From Candidatus Aegiribacteria sp. (GTDB lineage: Bacteria; Fermentibacterota; Fermentibacteria; Fermentibacterales; JCC-6), in contig DAOWFD010000010.1 of assembly GCA_030638185.1 (NCBI GenBank), positions 1-5,489 of the forward strand: DNA of 5,489 nt, given 5' to 3'. The position numbers and the translations under genes were made by a program. Of this stretch, positions 1-5,489 are shown in pieces; positions within the stretch are counted from its first letter, which is position 1, and the number at the start of each line of letters is the position of its first letter. Below the pieces are notes generated by a model. That model saw only the letters and a program-made list of their open reading frames with translations. It made no database searches and was not told the DNA's origin.

Positions 1-62
1 AGTTATTTACTACCAACCTCCGAGGTGATGGGGCGCCAATAACAATTACACTTATGAATCCA

Positions 63-1031
63 TTATCTCAGCAGGCACAGGCCGGTTGTTTCTATGATAT
101 TTCCGGATTGAATCCTGCAGAAGTAAAGACCGGCTGAAACAGGCTCCCCGCTCTGTCTTCTACCATTCCACTGCACCGAATGCTCTCCAGCGGCAAGCTC
201 GGAGTTCTCGAGGGTAGAAACAATTCTACCGGAAAGGTCATACACTTCAATTGAAGTAAATCCCGGTTCTGAAAGCTCGAAAGATATTGATGCCGCGGAG
301 TGGAAAGGATTCGGATTGGCACTTAGAGCAAGCCTGCTGGAAGGTTCCAGGGTGATACCAGTTTGCGTGACTGTGAAGTTAATAGTATCTGCCGCAACAG
401 CAACACCTTCATCGAAGGATGTTACTATGAGTTCATTGGAACCGATATCGGCGAAGAGGTCGTCCAGATAGGTGTATTTCAGACCGGTTCCAAAGGCGTA
501 GAGATTCCAGTCCATACCGGCTATGTAAACAACCCCGTCGGTAATGGCCGGGCTGGAGAGAATCCAATCACTACCGGTTGCGTAAGACCAGATCTCTTCC
601 CCCGTATCACAATCCAGAGCGATCACTCTGGCATTATCAGGATTATTCATCTCACCGTAGAAAACAATACCATCAGCGATGCCGGAAGAGCCGTGTTGCT
701 CACCTGACCTCCGGAGAGCGTATTCGCCCATACTACCACACCTGTATATGCATCAAAGCAGCGGACACTGGATATTTTCTGGGGCCAGTTGTCGTTTCGT
801 CCGCAGTACACCCTTCCATTAACCACTGCAGGTGTGCTGCCACCACCATCGGCAGCATCTGTTGCCCAGATCCTCTCACCGGTCAAGGCATTCAGGTATC
901 TCGTTCTCGTTCTCCACAATAGCCCTGACGGTCAGCCAGTCGCCGTTGTAGGTTCCTCCGTCAACAGGTTCTGTGATGTTCACACCGGTAGCAGAAATAA
1001 CAATAAGTACAAAGCAGGCTGTGATTCCCAT
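63..1031 (-). pseudogene. Broken gene for an exported PQQ-like beta-propeller protein with a Por/T9SS-like C-terminal domain
   Basis: Three pieces in two frames make up one recognisable protein. Piece A (1031 to about 900) opens with a short signal peptide (ACFVLIVISATG) and the start of a bacterial Ig-like domain (ITEPVDGGTYNGDWLTV), then meets a TGA at 876-878. Piece B (about 898-698, shifted frame) carries two PQQ/quinoprotein-type blades with TGERIW and TGVVVW, then runs off-frame to a TGA at 647-649. Piece C (about 700-63, back in the frame of A) carries TGEEIW, a fourth partial blade, an Ig-like strand region and the tail with NPNPF, YDLSGR and SAGLYF. Complete propellers of this kind normally have seven or eight blades; only about four are visible. 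None of the pieces alone would make a whole exported protein, since C lacks a signal and A and B lack the sorting tail. Translation would start well (GAGGAA 6 nt before the ATG at 1031). Natural decay is my reading; an assembly or sequencing error is the alternative. Confidence 0.75.
66..323 (-). other. Por/T9SS-like (FlgD-Ig-like) C-terminal domain of the broken propeller gene
   Basis: The last roughly 86 codons before the TAA stop follow the common plan of these tails: an ALSANPNPF opening, an ISFELSEPG strand, IEVYDLSGRIV, an AGEHSVQWNG turn, and GEPVSAGLYFCRI near the end. In FCB-group bacteria such domains sit at the C-terminus of secreted or surface proteins and often serve as type IX secretion signals. 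Here the final residues are GLCLLR. The domain is intact in itself, so the damage to the gene lies upstream. It is the best clue in the window to the host lineage. Confidence 0.75.
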
Positions 1032-1037
1032 GATACG

Positions 1038-1043
1038 TTCCTC
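1038..1043 (-). promoter_or_regulatory. Ribosome binding site of the broken propeller gene
   Basis: GAGGAA lies 6 nt before the ATG at 1031. It supports this ATG as the original start, because the codons after it encode a hydrophobic signal segment and then Ig-like sequence in the same frame as the distant C-terminal domain. Confidence 0.6.
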
Positions 1044-1083
1044 ATTCTTCTTTACAGTGATTACACGTGAACCGTATGGCTAT

Positions 1084-1674
1084 TTAAGGAATAAAGGACG
1101 AAATCAGCTTATCCCTGAGTTTCTGCATTGCCCGGGCTCTGTGGCTGATGCGGTGTTTTTCCTCAGGTGAGCATCTCGCGAAAGTCTGGTCAAGATCATC
1201 GGGAAGGAAAATCGGATCGTAACCAAACCCATCTTCTCCATCAGGCTCCTCTATGATTACACCCGTAATCTCACCGGTTGCGCTGAATTCCATCTCGGGT
1301 GATACCAGAACTGCTGAAGTCCTGAAGGCTGCTCTTCTGTTCTCCTCGCAGAGCATTGTTCTTAATAGCTTGTTGATATTGCTCTCATAGGAGCAGTCGA
1401 TACCTGCGAACCTTGCGGCATAGATGCCGGGAGCACCACCGAGCACGTCAACAAAAAGACCTGTATCGTCCGCGATTACCGGCAGATGAGTTTTCGCAGC
1501 TACATCCCTCGCTTTGATGAAAGCATTCTCCTCGAGGGTTATTCCCGTTTCCTCAACGGACCAGTCCGGGATAAGATCGCAAACCGGGATGATTTCAACT
1601 TGCAGGTCTCGGAGGAGGTATCTGAGTTCCCTGAGTTTGTCCGGGTTTCCCGAGGCAAGCACGATGCGTTTCAT
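1084..1674 (-). CDS. rdgB: XTP/dITP diphosphatase (RdgB/HAM1 family)
   Basis: This enzyme hydrolyses the non-canonical purine nucleotides XTP, ITP and dITP to monophosphates and pyrophosphate, keeping deaminated bases out of DNA and RNA. It is a cytoplasmic Mg-dependent dimer. The 196-residue product has the family length and all main motifs: the substrate loop ASGNPDKLRE (7-16), EETGITLEENAFIKA (41-55), the catalytic and metal-binding ADDTGL (68-73, with D69/D70), LGGAPGIYAARFAG (78-91), GFGYDPIF (149-156) and ISHRARAM (176-183). Small oddities are FARCS at 165-169, where FAEL/FAEM is common, and EKH for the usual EKN at 172-174. The ATG at 1674 overlaps the rph stop by 4 nt, and an AGAGG sequence lies 10 nt upstream inside rph, so translational coupling is likely. 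rph-rdgB pairs are common (for example rph-ysnA in B. subtilis). The TAA stop is at 1084-1086; no clear terminator follows. Confidence 0.97.
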   Translation of the reverse strand: MKRIVLASGNPDKLRELRYLLRDLQVEIIPVCDLIPDWSVEETGITLEENAFIKARDVAAKTHLPVIADDTGLFVDVLGGAPGIYAARFAGIDCSYESNINKLLRTMLCEENRRAAFRTSAVLVSPEMEFSATGEITGVIIEEPDGEDGFGYDPIFLPDDLDQTFARCSPEEKHRISHRARAMQKLRDKLISSFIP

Positions 1675-2384
1675 TCCGCAGAAGCCTCTTTCTGAAGCGG
1701 GATGATAATCTCCCTGATAGCTCTTATGGCCATTGAAGTCATGGTGTTGACCGTTTCAAGGGGAACAGTTCCACCCTCTGCCGTAGCCTGCAGCTCTACC
1801 AGTTCACCTGATTCGGTGACCACAACATTCATGTCCATGACAGCTCTAAAATCTTCATCGTAACATAGATCGAGAAGTATATCGTCACCCACCACACCCA
1901 GGCTTAAAGCACTGACGTAACCCTTGAACGGGTCATCCTTCATCTTCCTCTCCACGATCTGTCGCTTTATGGCAAGCCTGAGAGCCACAGCACCTCCAAC
2001 AATTGATGCCACGCGTGTTCCGCCGTCGGCCACCAGAACATCGCAGTCTACCATTATGGTCCGCTCACCCATTCTATCAAGGTTAACCGCCTGTCTGAGG
2101 CTTCTTCCTATAAGTCTCTGGATTTCATGTGTACGTCCCTTAGCCCCGCTGCGCTCTCTTTGCACCCTCCGGTTGCCGCTGCCGGGAAGCATTCCGTACT
2201 CCGCCGTGATCCATCCGGTTCCACGGCCTGCCATGAAGAAGGGAACTCTGTATTCAACCGTTGCGGAACATAGCACCCTGGTTTCTCCCCATGTAACCAT
2301 CACGCTGCCATCGGGCAGGGGTTGGTAGCCAGTCTCAATCTCGATCTCTCTGAGTTCGTCATCTTGGCGTCCGTCAACTCTCAT
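1671..2384 (-). CDS. rph: Ribonuclease PH
   Basis: RNase PH is a phosphate-dependent 3'-to-5' exoribonuclease that trims tRNA precursors and other structured RNAs, releasing nucleoside diphosphates; it forms a hexameric ring in the cytoplasm. The 237-residue product matches the usual length and spans the single RNase PH fold. Visible motifs are MRVDGR (1-6), GWITAEYGMLP (57-67), KGRTHEIQRLIGRSLR (82-97), VDCDVLVADGGTR (112-124), LDLCYDED (171-178) and MDMNVV (183-188). The phosphate-contact arginine (R84 by alignment), the GGTR motif, and the acidic residues D178 and D184 are all kept, so the enzyme should be active. Departures from the common pattern are QATAEG (199-204) where most members have QGTAEG, and TVPLE instead of PFSR-like residues just after. 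The ATG at 2384 follows an AGGAG site with a 4-nt gap. The stop overlaps rdgB as ATGA. Confidence 0.97.
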   Translation of the reverse strand: MRVDGRQDDELREIEIETGYQPLPDGSVMVTWGETRVLCSATVEYRVPFFMAGRGTGWITAEYGMLPGSGNRRVQRERSGAKGRTHEIQRLIGRSLRQAVNLDRMGERTIMVDCDVLVADGGTRVASIVGGAVALRLAIKRQIVERKMKDDPFKGYVSALSLGVVGDDILLDLCYDEDFRAVMDMNVVVTESGELVELQATAEGGTVPLETVNTMTSMAIRAIREIIIPLQKEASAE

Positions 2385-2388
2385 CGGG

Positions 2389-2393
2389 CTCCT
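2389..2393 (-). promoter_or_regulatory. Ribosome binding site of rph
   Basis: AGGAG lies 4 nt before the ATG at 2384, inside the 39-nt gap after murI. It supports independent initiation of rph, unlike the overlapping murI and rdgB starts. Confidence 0.6.
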
Positions 2394-2423
2394 ATCTTGT
2401 TCAGAATTACGGGTTACTGAAGA

Positions 2424-3230
2424 TCAATGAAGATCACCAACTTCAATATGGGTAACAAGAGGTATGGCTTTACCAAGAAACCTCTGAGCGTTTTCCTGGA
2501 ATTTCAGAGGTATGTCGCTGACATAGAAAATGTTCTGCCCCTGCAGATTATCAGATCTCAAACCCTTTGCATCAAGGGCGGAGGCAACCTCCCCCGCTGT
2601 TGCTTCGGCCGAATCAATCAACCTGATGTTCACTCCAAGAACCTTCGAAAGCGCATTCCTGAGAAGAGGGTAATGTGTACAGCCCATGACCAGTGTATCG
2701 ATACCCTCATTTACAAGGGGAGCGGTGTATTCCCGCAGAACCATTTCGGTGATCCTGTGGTCAAGCCATCCTTCTTCCACCAGAGGAACCAGGAGAGGTG
2801 TGGGCTGGGCTATCACCCTGTTAACTGTGTCGTAGGATTTAAGAGCTTTCTGGTATGCTCCGCTGGAAATCGTACCCAGGGTTCCGATAACTCCAACTGC
2901 CCCGGATTCAGTTATTCCCGCCGCCGCCTTTGCTCCGGGATCTATAACGCCGATTACGGGCACGTCAGCGAACTCTCTGAGGGCGGGAAGACTCACCGAT
3001 GACGCGGTGTTGCATGCCACAACAAGGAGCTTAACACCCTTACCAAGAAGGAAGTCAGCATCCTCCACGGCAAATCTGATTACCGTTTCGGGGGATTTCG
3101 AACCGTAGGGCACCCTGGCAGTGTCACCAAAATAGATCACCGATTCAGCGGGAAGCAGGCTGTTCACAGCCCTTACAACTGTTAGACCTCCCACTCCCGA
3201 ATCGAAAATACCGATTTTTCCTGAGTTCAC
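2424..3230 (-). CDS. murI: Glutamate racemase MurI
   Basis: MurI converts L-glutamate to D-glutamate in the cytoplasm without a cofactor, supplying the second amino acid of the peptidoglycan stem, which MurD adds. The 268-residue product has the normal length. The N-terminal motif IGIFDSGVGGLTV (6-18) carries the substrate-binding D10 and S11. YFGDTARVPYGSKS (33-46) follows. The two-base catalytic pair is C73 in ACNTAS and C184 in GCTHYPLL, with H186 beside the second cysteine. The GTLGTISSGAY loop (116-126) is also present. No key residue is missing. The start is GTG at 3230: the conserved motif begins only five residues later, and the GTG overlaps the preceding stop as GTGA. An AAGGAG site lies 10 nt upstream, a somewhat long spacing, so translation is probably coupled to the gene before it. 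The TGA stop is at 2424-2426, and rph begins 39 nt further on. Some glutamate racemases also inhibit gyrase; nothing here tests that. Confidence 0.97.
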   Translation of the reverse strand: MNSGKIGIFDSGVGGLTVVRAVNSLLPAESVIYFGDTARVPYGSKSPETVIRFAVEDADFLLGKGVKLLVVACNTASSVSLPALREFADVPVIGVIDPGAKAAAGITESGAVGVIGTLGTISSGAYQKALKSYDTVNRVIAQPTPLLVPLVEEGWLDHRITEMVLREYTAPLVNEGIDTLVMGCTHYPLLRNALSKVLGVNIRLIDSAEATAGEVASALDAKGLRSDNLQGQNIFYVSDIPLKFQENAQRFLGKAIPLVTHIEVGDLH

Positions 3231-3838
3231 CGCCTGAATACTCCTTCTATGCCCCTGAGGGGAATACCCTCGGGGTAAGAAGAAAGCAGATTTCCAGCTA
3301 TCAGGGGAAACAGACGTGTAAAACAGATAAAACGGTTCTCAATTGTCAGTTTCAGACCCAGGAAATCTCTTTCCGAGGGAAGGTCTACATAAATAGTATC
3401 GAATTTCGTAAATATGTAAACCTGATCGATGGATTCATCCTCTATTCCCGATTCGGCAGCCCATAGTTTAACAAGGAAGAGAGCCTCAAGGGGCTTATTC
3501 TCTATTTCGGGCGCGGTTGGGAGCGAATCGATAACCGGTTGGGATGATTCCGAGACGTATATGGAGCAGGGCGTAATTTCCCAGGAGGCTTCAGGCTCCT
3601 CGGGCAGGTCCTCTATTTCGGGAAGAGTTACCCTCTCTTCTGATGTGTATAGGCTTTCCGGAGGGGTATAGAACTCAACGTCTTCGAAGGTTTCATCCGG
3701 GCTCTCCTCTATTCCCAGGGATTTATTGAACGATTTCATACCGAAGGATATGACGAAATAAGCGAGAATGACAATACCAGCGATTACACCCAGTCGGATA
3801 AGGATTCCCCTGAGATCACTGCTTTCAAGCTTCAACAT
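3227..3838 (-). CDS. Membrane-anchored protein, divergent GerM (GerMN)-like
   Basis: The family is not recognised with certainty. The 203-residue product has a short basic/acidic N-terminus, one transmembrane helix (about 11-33) and a long, strongly acidic, proline-containing linker (about 42-115). A C-terminal globular part (about 116-203) follows. The N-in/C-out topology would place that part on the outer side of the membrane. It holds a TIYVDLPSE strand (about 148-156), followed by a helix-like ENRFICFTRLFPLI stretch and a final LRGIEGVFRR. This recalls the second half of a GerMN domain (yVDls, then helix, then a V..IEG-like strand), but the match is loose. Position supports it: B. subtilis gerM lies between racE and rph, and an amidase gene precedes this one here, so a cell-wall role is inferred. 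A strong GGAGG site lies 7 nt before the ATG, and the gap from the amidase stop is 13 nt. The TGA stop overlaps the murI start. Confidence 0.6.
   Translation of the reverse strand: MLKLESSDLRGILIRLGVIAGIVILAYFVISFGMKSFNKSLGIEESPDETFEDVEFYTPPESLYTSEERVTLPEIEDLPEEPEASWEITPCSIYVSESSQPVIDSLPTAPEIENKPLEALFLVKLWAAESGIEDESIDQVYIFTKFDTIYVDLPSERDFLGLKLTIENRFICFTRLFPLIAGNLLSSYPEGIPLRGIEGVFRR
3241..3246 (-). promoter_or_regulatory. Ribosome binding site of murI
   Basis: AAGGAG lies inside the end of the preceding gene, 10 nt before the GTG at 3230. Together with the GTGA stop-start overlap it supports the non-ATG start. The spacing is long, which suggests that ribosomes ending the upstream gene help initiation. 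Confidence 0.55.
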
Positions 3839-3845
3839 CAGAAAT

Positions 3846-3850
3846 CCTCC
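3846..3850 (-). promoter_or_regulatory. Ribosome binding site of the GerM-like gene
   Basis: GGAGG with 7 nt to the ATG at 3838 is the strongest ribosome site in the window. It lies in the 13-nt gap after the amidase stop and supports this little-conserved frame as a real gene. Confidence 0.7.
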
Positions 3851-3851
3851 A

Positions 3852-5009
3852 TTACTGCTGTTCGGTAAAAGTCAACACAGCATCTACAATAGCTTCTGCA
3901 GATGCAAGACGGAAGTCCAGAGATTGAAGCATCCGCTCCTCCCTCGGATTTGAGATGAACGCTATCTCAACAAGAACCGATGGCATCAGTGCTCCGCGCA
4001 GTACGTAAAACCCCGCCTGCTTCACTCCTCTGCTCACGTTTCCTGTGAACCTTTCGGCCATGCTGTCCTGGATCTCAACGGCGAGTGAGCTGCTTCTTTC
4101 CAGGTATATATTCTGAGCTATATCGGCAAGGAGGAACGACAGAGCATCATCCTGGAAACCATACGAAGCTGTATCGTAACCCTCATCGTACTCTATCACG
4201 CTGTTCTCAAGCATTTCAACCGCCCTGCTGTCATCGGTTCTGGCCCTGGAGAGAAAGAATGTCTCGAAACCGTTAGCAGAGGAATTTACGGCCGCATTGC
4301 AGTGTATACTGATGAAAAGATCGGCTCTCATGGAGTTGGCGAGTCGCGTCCTGGCTCCAAGCGATACGTAACAGTCGGTGCTTCTTGTCATGACAACTTC
4401 CAGATCGGGTCTCCGGATGCTAAGGATATCCCGCACCAGAAGGGCTATCTCAAGTGCCCTGTCCTTTTCGTAGGTACCTGTATAACCGACAGCTCCGGGA
4501 TCCCTTCCGCCGTGACCGGGATCGATAACTATGCAGTCGAAATTATCGAGCCAGGGAGACTGCTGTCCCATTTCCAGAGCCGCAATGATCGATGAATCGG
4601 AATAGATCGGACCGGAATCCATGTATGCAGGTTCCCTCGGAGGGCCGTTCCATGAAAGTTCAGGGAAAACGAGAGGTTCCGCAGCCCTGAAGAAGATCAG
4701 CATAACCCGACCGTCTTCCCGGAACGAGTAATCAAGGGAATCAACTGCATCGGTAAGCTCAACGGTAAAACCACAGGAATCGGTATCAAGCTCCCAGCCG
4801 CACACCCAGAAAGGAAGAAAGGCTTCGGGCATAATAACCCTGTTACCTGGCCTTACATTAACGGAATATCCTGTAACGGTTATGCTGTCCTTTATAGCTT
4901 CTAGAGAGGTAAGCTCCATCAGTAGTCCGTCGTACCTGGGAATGATACGGGTGGTTACCGTTCCACCCAGCAGGGCTGCAATAACTAAGAAAAGGTGAAC
5001 GCTACTCAT
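3852..5009 (-). CDS. Exported zinc N-acetylmuramoyl-L-alanine amidase (Amidase_3 / AmiC type)
   Basis: This enzyme cuts the amide bond between N-acetylmuramic acid and the L-alanine of the peptide stem, splitting peptidoglycan during cell separation or turnover; it works outside the cytoplasmic membrane. The 385-residue product starts with a hydrophobic signal segment (about 5-19). A beta-rich region (about 20-120) follows and may be a divergent AMIN-like wall-binding domain. The catalytic domain runs from about 158 to 385. Its zinc ligands are H166 in IDPGHGGRDPG, E181 and H236 in SIHCNA, and the catalytic glutamate is E348 in VEIAFISN. Between SIHCNA and the last strand lies a long insert (about 253-310), in the place where AmiB/AmiC carry a regulatory helix that blocks the active site. 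The signal has almost no positive charge near its start. An in-frame TGA at 5016-5018 fixes the start at 5009 or later; a purine-rich GAGAGGGA lies directly against the ATG. The gene overlaps smpB by 8 nt. Confidence 0.95.
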   Translation of the reverse strand: MSSVHLFLVIAALLGGTVTTRIIPRYDGLLMELTSLEAIKDSITVTGYSVNVRPGNRVIMPEAFLPFWVCGWELDTDSCGFTVELTDAVDSLDYSFREDGRVMLIFFRAAEPLVFPELSWNGPPREPAYMDSGPIYSDSSIIAALEMGQQSPWLDNFDCIVIDPGHGGRDPGAVGYTGTYEKDRALEIALLVRDILSIRRPDLEVVMTRSTDCYVSLGARTRLANSMRADLFISIHCNAAVNSSANGFETFFLSRARTDDSRAVEMLENSVIEYDEGYDTASYGFQDDALSFLLADIAQNIYLERSSSLAVEIQDSMAERFTGNVSRGVKQAGFYVLRGALMPSVLVEIAFISNPREERMLQSLDFRLASAEAIVDAVLTFTEQQ

Positions 5010-5472
5010 TCCCTCTCAATGCCCTCTTCATCTCAGTTCTGATCTTCCTTTCACTGTCCCGTTCAGCAATGGAGCGACGCTTGTCGTACTGCTTCTTGCC
5101 CCTGCAAAAACCCAGTTCAAGCTTCGCCCTTCCCCCTCTCAGATGAATATCCAGGGGAATGAGGGTATAACCCTTCTCACGGATCATCCTGCCTATCTTT
5201 TTCAGTTGCCTTCTGTGCGCCAGGAGCTTTCTGTCACGGTAAGGATCATGATTATCCCTTGCCTGGGCATATTCAGCAATATGCATCTGATGAACCCAGA
5301 GTTCTCCATTATCGTCAAATGAAGCGTAGGCCCCTATGAGGCTGATCTTTCCATCACGTATGGATTTAATCTCGGAACCCTTCAGTACAAGCCCCACTTC
5401 CATTGTATCCAGTATCTCGTACTCGTGACGGGCTTTCCGGTTCCGCGCAATTACTTTTCTGTCATCTTTCAT
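5002..5472 (-). CDS. smpB: SsrA-binding protein SmpB
   Basis: SmpB binds tmRNA and brings it to stalled ribosomes, where trans-translation frees the ribosome and tags the unfinished protein for degradation; it acts in the cytoplasm. The 156-residue product has the family's usual length. Visible landmarks are the N-terminal NRKARHEYEI block (11-20), the tmRNA-contact motif LKGSEIKSIRDG (30-41), the NHDPYRDRKLL segment (74-84) and the signature RGKKQYDKR (124-132). A basic C-terminal tail (131-152) follows; in the family it enters the empty mRNA channel. The LLAHRRQLKKI stretch differs slightly from the common LLLHRREI form. The ATG start at 5472 fits the family N-terminus and has a weak AGGCGA ribosome site a few bases upstream. 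Only 17 nt lie beyond it, so the promoter and the preceding gene are out of view. The TAG stop overlaps the amidase start by 8 nt, suggesting coupled translation. The ssrA gene itself is not in the window. Confidence 0.97.
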   Translation of the reverse strand: MKDDRKVIARNRKARHEYEILDTMEVGLVLKGSEIKSIRDGKISLIGAYASFDDNGELWVHQMHIAEYAQARDNHDPYRDRKLLAHRRQLKKIGRMIREKGYTLIPLDIHLRGGRAKLELGFCRGKKQYDKRRSIAERDSERKIRTEMKRALRGNE

Positions 5473-5489
5473 ATATTCGCCTTTCCCGG

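Noticed and set aside
16..21. GGAGGT on the minus strand as a ribosome site for a further gene beyond the window edge
   Set aside because: No start codon lies at normal spacing before the edge (15 nt remain); it cannot be supported.
13..31. Imperfect inverted repeat (ACCTC-C-GAGGT with CCA/TGG flanks) just downstream of the propeller remnant, a possible terminator
   Set aside because: The usable stem is about six pairs with a bulge, and no T tract follows on the minus strand, so I do not call it a terminator.
690..704. Programmed -1 frameshift joining the two propeller pieces
   Set aside because: No X-XXY-YYZ slippery sequence or stable downstream structure is visible, and a second independent frame change lies about 200 nt upstream, which fits decay better.
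1032..1083. Possible promoter between rdgB and the propeller remnant (TAAATA or TGTAAT as a -10)
   Set aside because: No convincing -35 at the right spacing; AT-rich hexamers of this kind arise by chance.
1924..2328. Plus-strand open frame of 134 codons opposite rph
   Set aside because: It lies wholly inside a clearly coding rph, and its translation has no recognisable domain and biased composition; it is an antisense shadow.
2427..3002. Plus-strand open frame of 191 codons opposite murI
   Set aside because: It is antisense to a complete murI with intact catalytic motifs; the translation resembles no family known to me and no ribosome site stands out.
1..5489. CRISPR array, transposon ends, tRNA, tmRNA, toxin-antitoxin or phage genes
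   Set aside because: Both strands were read for these; no regularly spaced repeats, transposase motifs, cloverleaf sequences or small toxin-like pairs were seen.

Overview
This window is a compact bacterial gene block read entirely from the minus strand. From high to low coordinates it holds smpB, a zinc N-acetylmuramoyl-L-alanine amidase, a small membrane-anchored protein of GerM type, murI, rph and rdgB. After these comes a broken gene for an exported beta-propeller protein. Base composition looks close to half G+C. The broken gene ends in a Por/T9SS-like (FlgD-Ig-like) C-terminal domain with the motif NPNPF. Such tails are typical of the FCB group and related candidate phyla such as Fermentibacterota, so an uncultured Gram-negative-type bacterium of that kind is my best guess. 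No ribosomal RNA or other phylogenetic marker is present to settle it.

Layout: smpB (5002-5472) overlaps the amidase gene (3852-5009) by 8 nt. After a 13-nt gap comes the GerM-like gene (3227-3838). Its stop overlaps the GTG start of murI (2424-3230) by 4 nt. A 39-nt gap leads to rph (1671-2384), whose stop overlaps the rdgB start (1084-1674) by 4 nt. No terminator-like hairpin with a T tract was seen between these genes. With this tight packing, one transcript covering all six is likely. After rdgB, 52 nt without a clear terminator or promoter lead to the propeller remnant (63-1031). The last 62 nt of the window (1-62) contain no gene that I can support. No gap reaches 300 nt.

How the genes fit together: the amidase and MurI act on opposite ends of peptidoglycan metabolism (cleaving peptide stems versus supplying D-glutamate). 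The GerM-like protein sits between them, and its place beside murI/rph/rdgB recalls the racE-gerM-rph-ysnA cluster of Bacillus subtilis. RNase PH (tRNA 3' trimming), RdgB (nucleotide-pool cleaning) and SmpB (ribosome rescue) are housekeeping functions that often share such operons. 

I found no evidence for a new defence, mobile or biosynthetic system. The most interesting items are the decayed propeller gene, with two frame changes that can be placed within about 20 nt each, and the divergent GerM-like protein in a conserved slot.
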